64,000 nucleotides of DNA from Paraburkholderia hospita (GTDB lineage: Bacteria; Pseudomonadota; Gammaproteobacteria; Burkholderiales; Burkholderiaceae): positions 682,001 to 746,000 of the forward strand of contig NZ_CP026106.1 of assembly GCF_002902965.1 (NCBI RefSeq). Reading direction: 5' to 3'. The notes beneath the pieces were generated by a model. The model was not told the DNA's origin and ran no database searches. It was given only the letters and a program-made list of their open reading frames with translations. The position numbers and the translations under genes were made by a program. This document shows, in pieces, positions 27,461 to 36,102 of this stretch; position 1 is the stretch's first letter, and the number at the start of each line of letters is the position of its first letter.

Positions 27461-28087
27461 CTAGGCCGCCAACGCAGTTTCCTCGAGCATCTGTTCTTCG
27501 AGTACTTCGATTTCTTCCGCGACTTGCGGCACGGATACGATGTCCTTCTCCGCCTCGCGCTTCGCGGCGGCGGCCTTCTTCGTCTTGCCGGCGCGCGACG
27601 GCGGCTGGCAGGCGCCGCACACGACGTTGTGCTGCAGGTCGTGCTTGTGCGCGACGAACTTGCCGCTGCAACGGCAGCAGGGCGTCAGTTGCAGGATCTC
27701 GGCGTCGAAGAAACGCACGAGCGTCCATGCGCGCGTCAGGTCGAGCACCGGCTCGGTCTCGCTATGACGGCAATGTTCCAGATACAGACGATAACCCTTG
27801 GTCAGCGCGTCCAGGTGCGAGCACCGCGCTTCGTTCTTCAGGAACAGGTACGTGTTGTAGAACAGCGATGCGTGAATGTTCGCGAGCCACGTCATGTACC
27901 AGTCCGCCGAGAACGGCAGCATGCCCTTCGGCGGCGATACGCCCTTGACCTCGCGGTACAGGCGGATCATCCGGTCGCGCGACAGCGTCAGCTCGCTTTC
28001 GAGCACCTGCATGCGCGCGCCCAGTTCAATCAGCGCGATCGCGCGGAACACTTCCTGCGCGTCTTCGGTAAGGCTCTTTTTCAGCAT
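27461..28087 (-). CDS. flhC: Flagellar master regulator subunit FlhC
   Basis: 208 residues from ATG 28087 with GAGAGG upstream. With FlhD it forms the FlhD4C2 activator of class II flagellar genes. The zinc-site cysteines are visible as TPCCRC (137, 138, 140) and CGAC (157, 160). The N-terminal helical DNA-binding region (ARMQVLESELTLSRDRMIRLYREVKG) is intact. A Lys/Ala/Glu-rich C-terminal extension of about 40 residues follows the zinc site. It sits 17 bases after flhD. Confidence 0.96.
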   Translation of the reverse strand: MLKKSLTEDAQEVFRAIALIELGARMQVLESELTLSRDRMIRLYREVKGVSPPKGMLPFSADWYMTWLANIHASLFYNTYLFLKNEARCSHLDALTKGYRLYLEHCRHSETEPVLDLTRAWTLVRFFDAEILQLTPCCRCSGKFVAHKHDLQHNVVCGACQPPSRAGKTKKAAAAKREAEKDIVSVPQVAEEIEVLEEQMLEETALAA

Positions 28088-28104
28088 GGCAGTCCTCTCC
28101 GGTC

Positions 28105-28425
28105 TTAAGCGAACTGCTCTGCGGGCTGTCCTGCCAGCAGGATCGCGGCATGCGTCGATGCCACCTCCGCGTGACGGGACGTGTGCGTCAACGCCGACAG
28201 CATCGTGTGGTCGTTGAAGCGGAAGAAGCATAAAAGCTGATCGGAGCTGGCCAGCTTGACGATCTGCGCGAGCGATAGCCCGGCAAGAATATCAGCCAGC
28301 TCCGATGACAAGCCCAGGCGGAACATGCCGACTGCCTTGTCCTCGCGCAACATGCGTTGTGCGAGCATGATGTAAGACAAATTGATTTCGCGGATTGAAT
28401 CCAGCGTCTCGCTGCTACGGTCCAT
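28105..28425 (-). CDS. flhD: Flagellar master regulator subunit FlhD
   Basis: 106 residues. Partner of FlhC, all-helical, forming dimers through a conserved Cys (DQLLCFFRF). It begins MDRSSETLDSIREINLSYIMLAQRMLREDK, typical of the family, and runs slightly long at the C-terminus. It is the first gene of the flhDC operon; a long untranslated or control region lies upstream. Confidence 0.95.
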   Translation of the reverse strand: MDRSSETLDSIREINLSYIMLAQRMLREDKAVGMFRLGLSSELADILAGLSLAQIVKLASSDQLLCFFRFNDHTMLSALTHTSRHAEVASTHAAILLAGQPAEQFA

Positions 28426-28832
28426 TTTCTCTTTTCCGAAGCCCCGAATTACTTATATCGGCATTTTCTGCCGTTATGGTCTTATGCCCCGCCGGACACT
28501 GAAGATTTCCGGCGTCAAGTTGGTGCACAGATACAACCAGCCAACCTTTGATACAACCCGTTACATTTCGTAACAGCTTGGGCGGAATTGTATGAACAGG
28601 ATTTCCAGAAATCAATACCTTTCTCAAAAAAAAGATACGACAAAACAACAGTCGTTTCGGTAACTCTTTCACGGCGACGTCATAATCGCCAGGCAGGCGG
28701 AAAACGTTTGCAACGGGCTCCGGATAAACCCTTGTCAGATAAGGCTTCACGCAAGAGTTTCCGATTTACGCACGTAACTTTGCTTATGCGAAAATCATAT
28801 GAGTTCAGAAAGCTGGGAGAAAGAAAACAAAA
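28426..28832 (-). promoter_or_regulatory. Long control region upstream of flhDC
   Basis: About 400 AT-richer bases without a gene, as is usual for the heavily regulated flhDC promoter. It contains a dyad GTTAC-ATTTC-GTAAC at 28560-28574 and further GTAAC half-sites at 28660 and 28774, part of a wider cluster that continues to 28968. The promoter itself was not assigned. Confidence 0.5.
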
Positions 28833-28862
28833 AACCGGCAGGTAAAAAATACGCTGCCGGTT
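28822..28862 (-). terminator. Terminator for the YeeE/YedE gene
   Basis: AACCGGCAG / CTGCCGGTT stem (28833-28841 with 28854-28862) and a 12-base loop. On the minus strand it is followed by a T-rich run (plus-strand GAAAACAAAAAA). It lies about 110 bases beyond the stop codon of the permease gene. Confidence 0.75.
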
Positions 28863-28971
28863 AGCGGATGAGGGATAACCCGAGATGTAACGAAAAGGAG
28901 TTACAAACAGGGAAGAAAGTGTAACGAGTGCGGCCGCAGTTGTTACAGACTCAGCCGGAGTTTGTAACGGG

Positions 28972-30186
28972 TCAGCAGCCGGTTTGGCGGATACGTTCGA
29001 CTTCCAGTCCGAAAAGGGGGCGCAGCCGCGTGCCGATGACATTGCCGGCGAACGCTGCGACGAGCCACAGCCAGCCATGCAGGCTGCCTGACACGATGCC
29101 GCTGAAATACGCGCCGATGTTACAACCATAGGCCAGCCGGGCGCCGTAGCCGAGCATCAGGCCGCCCACGACAGCCGCGACGAGGGATCGCATGGGCACG
29201 CGCCATAAAGGCGCGTAGCGGCCCGCTAAAGCGGCCGCAGCCATCGCGCCGAGCACGATGCCCGCATCCATTACGCTGGTGACATCGCGTGTAACGGACG
29301 ATGTCAGGGCGGTGGCATTCGTGTGAGAACTCCAGTAAGGCCAACTGGCGACGTCGATGCCCGCCAGCGAGAAGAGTTTCGCCCCCCACAGCGCAAAGGC
29401 CGAAGTTACGCCCCACGGACGGCCCGACAGTGCGAGCGTCGCGAAGTTGAGCAGCGCGAGCGCGACTGCGCCGGCGAACAGCGGCCACGGTCCGTGCAGC
29501 CACGGCGACGCGTTAGCGGCGCGCGGGGCGTCGTCGACGAGGCGCCCGTGACGGCGCTTTTCGATCACGACCGTCAGCGCGGCAATCGCCGCGAACACGG
29601 CAAGATTGACCGCGATCGCCCAGCCGGCGCCCAGAGTTGTAACAAGCGAAACCGGTTTAAGCGACGGCAGCGCGGTCCAGAACGGCATATGCGCGGTGGC
29701 GATCACCGAGCCCACGATAAACGCCGCGAGCGTCACCAGCATCCGCGTGCTGCCGCCGCCGACCGTGTACAGCGTGCCCGACGCGCAGCCGCCGCCGAGC
29801 TGCATGCCGATCCCGAACATGAACGCGCCGACGATCACCGACGTGCCCGCGGGTGACACCAGCCCCGCGACGGGATGGCCGAACAGCGAGCCTGCTGACA
29901 GCGCCGGAAAGAACAGCAACACGCCGATGCCGAGCATTAGCATTTGCGCGCGCAGGCCGGCGCCGCGGCCATCGGCGATGAACACGCGCCACGCGGACGT
30001 GAAGCCGAACGCCGCGTGATACAGCGACATGCCGAGCAGCGCGCCGACCACGTAGAGCGCCGCCTGCCGGCCGCTGACGGTTTGCGCGAGATAAACCGCG
30101 CCGAGTGCGATCAGAAGGAGCGAGAAGGTGAGCGGCTTCGGATTGATGTCGAAGCGGCGCGGAAGCGGTGTAGCGAGATCGGACAT
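28972..30186 (-). CDS. YeeE/YedE family thiosulfate/sulfur-compound permease
   Basis: 404 residues, polytopic, with about ten or more hydrophobic helices. Conserved cysteines of the TsuA/YeeE thiosulfate channel are visible in GGGCASGTLY (Cys134) and GARLAYGCNIGAYFSG (Cys355). The internal two-fold repeat of the family is apparent. It would import thiosulfate or a similar reduced sulfur compound. The usual partner YeeD/TusA-like gene is not adjacent. It is transcribed alone, away from the oxygenase gene. Confidence 0.88.
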   Translation of the reverse strand: MSDLATPLPRRFDINPKPLTFSLLLIALGAVYLAQTVSGRQAALYVVGALLGMSLYHAAFGFTSAWRVFIADGRGAGLRAQMLMLGIGVLLFFPALSAGSLFGHPVAGLVSPAGTSVIVGAFMFGIGMQLGGGCASGTLYTVGGGSTRMLVTLAAFIVGSVIATAHMPFWTALPSLKPVSLVTTLGAGWAIAVNLAVFAAIAALTVVIEKRRHGRLVDDAPRAANASPWLHGPWPLFAGAVALALLNFATLALSGRPWGVTSAFALWGAKLFSLAGIDVASWPYWSSHTNATALTSSVTRDVTSVMDAGIVLGAMAAAALAGRYAPLWRVPMRSLVAAVVGGLMLGYGARLAYGCNIGAYFSGIVSGSLHGWLWLVAAFAGNVIGTRLRPLFGLEVERIRQTGC

Positions 30187-30436
30187 GACGAACGTTGTGC
30201 GAGCGTGTGGAGCGGGTAGATGGCGCGGCGCGCGTGAGCACGGCGACGGAGCGTGCCGTGCGGGCGTGTCCGCGATCGGATGGTTGAGGTATGCGGTTTC
30301 GGGTGCAGATTTGCAACCGGAAGCCTGTCAAACAACATAGCACGTTGTGACGGATGATGCCGGGCGTGGCGCGCTTGCTGGCCACGTGTCGGGGCGGTTC
30401 GTGGTGCGCTCGATGCGTGTCGCGGAGTCGTAAGAC

Positions 30437-31243
30437 CTATTTTGCGTCGTGAAAAATCACCCCAAGCGTATGCCGATGCCCCGAGCGCAACCGGCTCACG
30501 CCATGCCGCATGTTCACGCGATACGCGCCGCGCGCGCCCTGCGCGGGCCGATGATGCACCGCGAAGATCACCGCATCGCCCTTATGCAGCGGCACGACTT
30601 CCGCGCGCGACTGCATGCGTGGACGCTGCTCCGTCAGTACGAACTCACCGCCCGTGAAATCCTTGCCTGGTTCGGACAGCAGGATCGCGAGCTGCAAAGG
30701 AAAAACGTGCTCGCCATACAGGTCCTGATGCAGGCAGTTGTAATCGCCAGCCGCGTATTGAAGGATCAGCGGCGTCGGACGCGATTGCCCGGCCTGATGA
30801 CAGCGGCGCAGGAAGGCGGCGTGCGTCGGCGGAAACCGGACGTCGATGCGCATGGCTTCGTTCCAGGCATTCGCAAGAGGCGCGAGATGCGGATAGACGG
30901 CTGCGCGCAACGCGCCGATCACGTCGGGCAGCGGGTAGTCGAAGTACTTGTACTCGCCGCGCCCGAAGCCATGCCGCGCCATCACGACGCGGCTGCGATA
31001 CAGGTCGTCGCGCGGATAGAGCGCGCTTAGGGCGTCGCACGCTTCGGCGCTCAGCAGGCCTTCGAGCGTTGCGCAGCCTTGCGCGTCCAGTTCGACTGAA
31101 GCATGCGTCCAGTCGATCGCATCGACGCGTCGTTCGATCGACTGAGGCGTAGCGATCGCGGGCGCTGGCCCACGCTGGCCTTTGCGCAGTGGTTCATCGC
31201 CGCTGAACAGCGTGGCTTGAGCGTCGAATGCGAAATCTTGCAT
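30437..31243 (-). CDS. 2-oxoglutarate/Fe(II)-dependent oxygenase (prolyl-hydroxylase-like)
   Basis: 268 residues from ATG 31243 with GGAG upstream. The iron facial triad is visible as His172 and Asp174 (CLHQDLYG) and distal His247 (MRHGVS), with Arg257 (GHRHTLGV) a candidate for binding 2-oxoglutarate. The core is a double-stranded beta-helix of about 110 residues, preceded by a helical N-terminal part. The hydroxylation substrate is unknown. It stands alone on the minus strand. Confidence 0.85.
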   Translation of the reverse strand: MQDFAFDAQATLFSGDEPLRKGQRGPAPAIATPQSIERRVDAIDWTHASVELDAQGCATLEGLLSAEACDALSALYPRDDLYRSRVVMARHGFGRGEYKYFDYPLPDVIGALRAAVYPHLAPLANAWNEAMRIDVRFPPTHAAFLRRCHQAGQSRPTPLILQYAAGDYNCLHQDLYGEHVFPLQLAILLSEPGKDFTGGEFVLTEQRPRMQSRAEVVPLHKGDAVIFAVHHRPAQGARGAYRVNMRHGVSRLRSGHRHTLGVIFHDAK

Positions 31244-31343
31244 GAGCGGCTCCGTATCGGCTTCGGTCTTTTCGATGCCACCCACTCTACGCAAGCGGCG
31301 GCGTTCGCACACCCCGGGACTTGCTCTCTCATTCGCTGCGAGT

Positions 31344-31440
31344 TCAGATGAACCGCACCATCAGATCGTCGTCATGAAACACGCCGTCGATGCGCAGCGC
31401 GTCCGGCTCCGTTCCATACACGCGAAACCCAGGCGATTCG
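31344..31440 (-). pseudogene. Remnant of a GNAT acetyltransferase C-terminus
   Basis: The minus-strand frame ending at TGA 31344-31346 reads ESPGFRVYGTEP, then ALRIDGVFHDDDLMVRFI. This is the typical end of a GNAT N-acetyltransferase (YESLGF...YG.EP.A...DG.Y.DD..M). The acetyl-CoA-binding upstream part is absent. A different frame just upstream (PMQVVPVLDLFDDQAANRLGF) may be a frameshifted continuation of about 20 codons. No intact gene can be drawn. Confidence 0.55.
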
Positions 31441-31573
31441 CCGCCTGGTCGTCGAACAGATCGAGAACGGGGACTACCTGCATGGGGATACCTTCCTTGA
31501 CGAAGCTCTGGGTTTCCTGGTGTCGCACGGGCGGTGGCATCGACCAGTCACTGGCGGGCGGCAGCAAGCAAAG

Positions 31574-31612
31574 CAAAAAAATGGCCCCGACTTCCTGAAC
31601 GAAGTCGAGGCC
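31574..31612 (-). terminator. Minus-strand intrinsic terminator
   Basis: GGCC-N2-GACTTC / GAAGTC-N2-GGCC stem-loop (31583-31612), followed on the minus strand by A then seven T. It implies a minus-strand transcript coming from higher coordinates, possibly that of the 103-residue hypothetical gene. Confidence 0.7.
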
Positions 31613-31773
31613 GCAAACATCGCCACCCTGACCGACCGTTGCGGAGACAGCCCATCTCCAACGGCAGATGACGATGACCCTTGGTTTCCCATGAAGCCGC
31701 CAGCGTTGCGCAGTTCATCGTGACGGGATGAACAGATGGGTGTCCGTCGATGCCCAATGACACCGGGCCAGTT

Positions 31774-32085
31774 TCAGGTACGCCTATGTTCTCTGCACGC
31801 GCATTTCTTTTTCGCCCCTGCGGACCACCGTTGCCGGCTCCGTTCAATGGCCTGCTTTGCAATGGATTCCATGTCACCGACGCTTAGCGAACTGGCAATA
31901 GTCTGTGCATAAGCGTGGTGCTGTCTCGTCAGTGGTGCCGCCAGGTCTTTGGCATCCAGGTACCGAAGCAGCGCAATTCTTTTGTGCCCGCATTGAATGC
32001 TATGGTCATATAGCGCCAGCGCCGCCATTGCGTCGCGCTTCTTCCCGACATCCTCGACTAAAGTTCTCGTGTCAGATCGTTTCAT
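31774..32085 (-). CDS. Hypothetical protein, 103 residues
   Basis: Minus-strand ORF with protein-like composition (KKRDAMAALALYDHSIQCGH, AYAQTIASSLSVGDMESIAK). It is mostly helical in character and has a basic C-terminus (GAKKKCACREHRRT). No signal peptide or known domain. The ribosome-binding site is weak, but a minus-strand terminator lies 160 bases downstream, consistent with a real transcript. Family unknown. Confidence 0.5.
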   Translation of the reverse strand: MKRSDTRTLVEDVGKKRDAMAALALYDHSIQCGHKRIALLRYLDAKDLAAPLTRQHHAYAQTIASSLSVGDMESIAKQAIERSRQRWSAGAKKKCACREHRRT

Positions 32086-32391
32086 TGGGAACGGTGCTGT
32101 GATCGAGGACGCGTGAGACGGCGGTCACGGCAATTCGTGGCCAACTCAGGATATGCATCCAGTCGGCGGACAGTATCGGTTTCACGCAAAAGCGCGGCAA
32201 TCCCTCTCGGGGATATACCACTCTGTAGGTAGTACTCAACCGTCGCTACACCTCGCGCGGGGCATTGATAGTGCCGCGCCTCCCGGCGATCCTGTTTTCG
32301 GCCGCGACCTTCCCGGTAGCGCTGCGCCGCTCGACGTCGGCGCCGCACTATCAATCAACGTTCGTCAACAGAAAACATGGGAGGTCTCGCC
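32086..32391. other. Intergenic stretch without a supported gene
   Basis: A 90-codon minus-strand frame (32082-32354) fills most of it, but its first 30 residues are almost all Arg/Gln/Gly, no ribosome-binding site is present and no family is recognised. GGGAGG at 32380-32385 belongs to the next gene. The base composition is less regular than in flanking regions, suggesting accessory DNA. Confidence 0.4.
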
Positions 32392-32583
32392 ATGACATCC
32401 GGTCTCAACAAAAGTCGCCCGGAATATGTCCCGCTAAAGGCAGACCTGCATGGCACCCGACACGGGTTTTTCACGTCTGGCGCGACCTGGGAGGATCGCG
32501 CGAATGCGCTTGCTTGCCACCGTGATGGCTCCCAATACCCACAGAGAGGGAGCCCCCTCTGGCAGATTGCAAGGCGCAGTTGA
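32392..32583 (+). CDS. Hypothetical small protein, 63 residues
   Basis: ATG 32392 with GGGAGG seven bases upstream, an excellent site. The product (MTSGLNKSRPEYVPLKADLH...) is hydrophilic, with no signal peptide or membrane helix. It is the first of three small plus-strand genes separated by about 50 bases each (32392, 32635, 33118). Function unknown; coding status rests on the ribosome-binding site and the arrangement. Confidence 0.5.
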   Translation: MTSGLNKSRPEYVPLKADLHGTRHGFFTSGATWEDRANALACHRDGSQYPQRGSPLWQIARRS

Positions 32584-32634
32584 CGGACCATACTAGAGAC
32601 ACGAATCGTCAAAACCTTGCAGCGGAGCCGCATC

Positions 32635-33063
32635 ATGGAAAGCCGGAATTTCCTGACCCACCAGCAGATATTCGACCGCGCTGTCGACCATCTTTTCGGC
32701 CAGGGCCGCGCTGCGCTGCTGCCACATGGGGGCGGTGCTTATCGCGGCTATTGCGGCGGGTGTCCCGTTGGCAGCTTCATCAAGCCACGCGACTACATGA
32801 CCGCAATGGAAGGCGTGCCCGTCCGCTATATCGGCAAAGCGTCATCGGACGCGATACCCCCTTATATGGATGTCGGCATCGCGGCATTGAGAAGGGCGCT
32901 GCTTCGTGCCCATGTCAATGTCTACGATCCCGTGACGATCGAGTTGCTCAGCACTTTGCAGAACGTGCATGACGTGTTCGGCAAATGGGAATGGCGTGAG
33001 CGGCTTCAGTCGATCGCCCGACAGTTTGGTCTGTCGGCCGAACTGGTCAAGGCGGCGGCCTGA
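32635..33063 (+). CDS. Hypothetical protein of a phage/plasmid-type family, 142 residues
   Basis: ATG 32635, GGAG upstream. It begins MESRNFLTHQQIFDRAVDHLFGQGR. A central HGGGAYRGYCGGCPVGSFI then DYMTAMEG has the layout of a widespread small family found on accessory elements (C.YRG..G..CAVG.LI.D..Y...MEG). A C-terminal LLSTLQNVHDVFG helix precedes a helix-turn-like end. The function of that family is not established. It is the middle of three small genes. Confidence 0.7.
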   Translation: MESRNFLTHQQIFDRAVDHLFGQGRAALLPHGGGAYRGYCGGCPVGSFIKPRDYMTAMEGVPVRYIGKASSDAIPPYMDVGIAALRRALLRAHVNVYDPVTIELLSTLQNVHDVFGKWEWRERLQSIARQFGLSAELVKAAA

Positions 33064-33117
33064 TTGCCAGAGCTGGCGGAACACGGAAATCATGTACGGG
33101 CGAGTGAGGTGACGATC

Positions 33118-33363
33118 ATGAACATGCAGCAACAGTCTTTACGCGAACTCGTCGAGAAATGGCTGGCGCCGACTCCGGCAACGCCCTTTCGAGTGACCCG
33201 GTTCAGCCGCACGCGAGATAGCAACAGGCGCTACGTCTGTGTCGAAGTGGCGCGGCCGGCGTGCCTGGTGGCCATCATGTTCTTTCGGCATGCCGATGGC
33301 GCGTGGCGCGTATTTCCGCCTCGCCGCGAGGGCCCGGCAATGGCCTTCCAGAAAGCAGCATGA
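33118..33363 (+). CDS. Hypothetical small protein, 81 residues
   Basis: ATG 33118 with GAGGTG upstream. It begins MNMQQQSLRELVEKWLAP, then a basic region and a beta-rich core (RYVCVEVARPACLVAIMFFRHADGAWRVFPP). No signal peptide. No known function is recognised. It lies 54 bases after the 142-residue gene and is likely part of the same small cluster. Confidence 0.65.
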   Translation: MNMQQQSLRELVEKWLAPTPATPFRVTRFSRTRDSNRRYVCVEVARPACLVAIMFFRHADGAWRVFPPRREGPAMAFQKAA

Positions 33364-33446
33364 CGCGCGCAGCGCCGCCGTGCTTGACCTATGATGAAAC
33401 TGTCGGCCAGCCGCCTTCAGGCCGATCCAGGTATGAGGAATAGGAC

Positions 33447-34106
33447 GTGGAGCCTGTCAACACCGTACTGCTGATCGACGATCACGCGCTGTTCCGCAAG
33501 GGCGTCGCGCAATTGATCCAGATGAACCCGGCGTTTCGCGTCGTCGGCGAAGCGTCGTCGGGACGGGTGGGTGTCGACCTCGCGGTTCGGCTCAAACCCG
33601 ACGTCGTTCTGATCGACCTCAACATGCCGGAAATGAGCGGTATCGAGACGCTCGAGATGATGAAACAGCACAACGTCGACGCACGCTTTCTGATGCTGAC
33701 GGTGTCGGACAACGAACGCGATGTGGTGGCCGCACTACGCGCCGGCGCAAGCGGCTATCTGCTCAAGGACATGGAGCCGGAAGAACTGTGCATCAATTTG
33801 CAGAAGGCGCTGCAGGGAACGGCCGTGCTCAGCGAGGCGATCACGGGCAAGCTGTTTCATGCACTGTCCGCCGGGCAGTCTCTCCCCGCCAACGAGTCGG
33901 GCCTTTCCGGGCGTGAGCAGGAGGTACTGGACTATCTGGTGGAAGGGCTATGCAACAAGGAGATCGCCCGAAAGCTCGATATCAGCGTCGGGACTGTCAA
34001 GGTGCACGTCAAACATCTGCTGCACAAACTCGACCTTCATTCCAGAGTCGAAGCCGTCGTGTGGCATCACGAGCGCCACGCGCGCCGCAATCCGCCGCGG
34101 GCGTGA
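33447..34106 (+). CDS. Orphan NarL/FixJ-type response regulator
   Basis: 219 residues with a GTG start; AGGAAT lies upstream. The receiver domain (1-120) has the acidic pair Asp11-Asp12, phosphorylation site Asp57 (VVLIDLNMPEM) and Lys in GYLLKDM. The LuxR-type helix-turn-helix is at about 150-212 (LSGREQEVLDYLVEGLCNKEIARKLDISVGTVKVHVKHLLHKL). No histidine kinase gene lies nearby, so it is an orphan in this window. Targets are unknown. Confidence 0.93.
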   Translation: MEPVNTVLLIDDHALFRKGVAQLIQMNPAFRVVGEASSGRVGVDLAVRLKPDVVLIDLNMPEMSGIETLEMMKQHNVDARFLMLTVSDNERDVVAALRAGASGYLLKDMEPEELCINLQKALQGTAVLSEAITGKLFHALSAGQSLPANESGLSGREQEVLDYLVEGLCNKEIARKLDISVGTVKVHVKHLLHKLDLHSRVEAVVWHHERHARRNPPRA

Positions 34107-34216
34107 GTCCTCTTCCTCGCCAGCCACTGATACTATTCGCACTGCGGAACCCTCGCGGCGGAGTCATGCCGCGAATCCCGTTGCCGATAGTCGATAGTCA
34201 AGTGTAGAGCCGAGCG

Positions 34217-34861
34217 ATGAAGAGCGAGATAAACGACGAACTGCCCAGCGGTCCCGTGGACGAGTCGGGCGATGGAAGGTCGATTGAGTCATTCCTGGGC
34301 AAGGTCGTCAAAGAACACCGTACGAATCAGGGGCTGACGATTGCCGACCTGGCAGAGCAAAGCGGCCTGTCGCGAAGCATGGTGTCGAAGATCGAGAACG
34401 GGCAGGTGTCGACCAGCCTCGATTCGATCGTGAGCATTGCGCGCGCACTGGGCATTTCGATTTCCGCGATGTTCAAGAACTTCGAGCATCGCGAGGGCAA
34501 TGCGCAGCATGTCAAATCCGGCAAGGGCATGGAGGTCGTGCGGCGCGGCACCACGAAGGGACATACATACCATTTGCTGGCCTATGACCAGGGGCCCGTC
34601 AAGCTGTTCGAGCCGTTTCTCATCACCATGGACGATGAAGCCGAGGTGTTCCCGACCTTCGAGCATCCCGGCACAGAGTTCATCTACATGCTGCAAGGCA
34701 AGATGGAGTATCGCCATGGCAATCGCAGCTATCTGCTGCAGCCCGGCGACGCGCTGACCTTTCGTGGCTCCGTCGCGCATGGCCCCGAGCGTCTGATCAA
34801 GCTGCCGATCCGCTTCATCACCGTGATCATGTACGGCCAGTCGCCGGACCTGGATACCTGA
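34217..34861 (+). CDS. XRE-family regulator with C-terminal cupin domain
   Basis: 214 residues. The N-terminal lambda-repressor-like helix-turn-helix is at about 25-85 (LTIADLAEQSGLSRSMVSKIENGQVSTSLDSIVSIARALG). A cupin_2 ligand-binding barrel is at about 130-210 (EHPGTEFIYMLQGKMEYRHGNRSYLLQPGDALTF). Such proteins sense small molecules and often control adjacent amine or amino-acid catabolic operons. It lies directly upstream of the purU-sox-mgs operon, whose promoter has a clear dyad, so it is the natural candidate regulator. Confidence 0.92.
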   Translation: MKSEINDELPSGPVDESGDGRSIESFLGKVVKEHRTNQGLTIADLAEQSGLSRSMVSKIENGQVSTSLDSIVSIARALGISISAMFKNFEHREGNAQHVKSGKGMEVVRRGTTKGHTYHLLAYDQGPVKLFEPFLITMDDEAEVFPTFEHPGTEFIYMLQGKMEYRHGNRSYLLQPGDALTFRGSVAHGPERLIKLPIRFITVIMYGQSPDLDT

Positions 34862-35074
34862 ACGCCCGTCTGAGCTGGCTAACCCTGCGATAGCTGCGCG
34901 CGCATCCATGCGCGCCGATTGCGCTATCGATTCCCCGCCTCGCAACCGTCCTCGAAAGACGTTGCCTCCCCCGTCACTTCCGTCGACATGCAGACACGTG
35001 CAGGGATAGTCGCGGCCATCGCCTGGGCAATCAGGTGATACGCGCCTGGCGATACTCCCGAAGGTGTACGGGTG

Positions 35075-35133
35075 TTTCCTGACAGGAAAAAAAGTTTATT
35101 GCCATTGACACACAAGTTTCGGCTGGCTACTGT
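35075..35133 (+). promoter_or_regulatory. Operator dyad and sigma-70 promoter of the purU-sox-mgs operon
   Basis: TTTCCTG-A-CAGGAAA (35075-35089) is a perfect dyad immediately upstream of TTGACA (35105-35110), a 17-base spacer and TACTGT (35128-35133). Initiation would fall near 35140, 20 bases before purU. Position and symmetry suggest binding of the upstream XRE-cupin regulator; this is inference. Confidence 0.6.
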
Positions 35134-35160
35134 TGTCACCAATGGTTCCTCTTCGAATCA

Positions 35161-36033
35161 ATGCACAACATGTCCTCCAATACACACCGCTTCACGCTGA
35201 CTCTGTCCTGCCCCGATCGCATCGGGATTGTGTCTGCTGTAAGCACATTCCTTGCCGAGCATCGGGCCTGGATCATCGAGGCCACCCATCATGCCGACGA
35301 AATCGAGAAGCGCTTCTTCATGCGCCACGAGATCGTCGCGGAGTCGCTGCCCTTCGGCATCAACGGGTTCCGGGATCGCTTCGCCCACATCGCGAGAGAG
35401 TTTGCGATGGACTGGAAGATCTCTGACAACTCAGTCAAGAAGCGGGTCGTGATACTCGTGTCGAAGCTCGAACACTGTCTCTACGACCTGCTCGCGCGCT
35501 GGAAAGCGGGCGAACTCGACATCGAGATTCCGTGCGTGATCTCGAACCACGACACATGGCGCAGCTTTGTCGAATGGCACGGCATCCCGTTCCATCACGT
35601 GCCCGTCACGCCTGATAACAAGGCGCAGGCGTATGACGAGGTGCAACGGCTGTTCGAGGATGCGCGCGCCGACACGATGGTGCTCGCGCGGTACATGCAG
35701 GTTCTTTCTCCGAAACTGTGCGCGGCTTATCCGGGGCGAATCATCAACATCCACCATTCGTTCCTGCCGAGCTTCGTTGGTGCGAAGCCTTATCACCAGG
35801 CCTACGGGCGCGGCGTGAAGCTGACGGGCGCGACCTGCCACTACGTGACGGAAGAGCTCGACCAAGGGCCGATCATCGAGCAGGACGTGATTCGCATACG
35901 CCACTCGGACCGCCCGGATGACCTCGTGCGCCTGGGCCGCGATATCGAGAAAGCGGTATTGGCGCGAGGCTTGCGTTATCACCTTGAGGATCGCGTGCTG
36001 ATCCACGGCAACAAGACCATCGTGCTGCGGTAA
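35161..36033 (+). CDS. purU: Formyltetrahydrofolate deformylase
   Basis: 290 residues. It hydrolyses 10-formyl-THF to formate and THF. An N-terminal ACT domain (about 8-90) precedes a formyltransferase-fold catalytic domain (about 95-290) with INIHHSFLPSF and the catalytic Asp in ELDQGPIIEQD. It is first in an operon whose other enzymes load THF with C1 units, so its role is to oxidise surplus C1 to formate and recycle THF. A second in-frame ATG at 35170 is possible. Confidence 0.96.
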   Translation: MHNMSSNTHRFTLTLSCPDRIGIVSAVSTFLAEHRAWIIEATHHADEIEKRFFMRHEIVAESLPFGINGFRDRFAHIAREFAMDWKISDNSVKKRVVILVSKLEHCLYDLLARWKAGELDIEIPCVISNHDTWRSFVEWHGIPFHHVPVTPDNKAQAYDEVQRLFEDARADTMVLARYMQVLSPKLCAAYPGRIINIHHSFLPSFVGAKPYHQAYGRGVKLTGATCHYVTEELDQGPIIEQDVIRIRHSDRPDDLVRLGRDIEKAVLARGLRYHLEDRVLIHGNKTIVLR

Positions 36034-36102
36034 TCGCGTAGCCGTCTTCCATCGAACAGGTCGTTAAGCCGCCCCCAGCGGGGCAGGCCAAAGGAGCGTT
36101 TT

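Noticed and set aside
31242..31598. 118-codon plus-strand frame
   Set aside because: It lies opposite the GNAT remnant and the oxygenase start, has no ribosome-binding site and no protein-like features.
32082..32354. 90-codon minus-strand frame
   Set aside because: Arg-rich N-terminal half and no initiation signal; kept only as a note in the intergenic entry.
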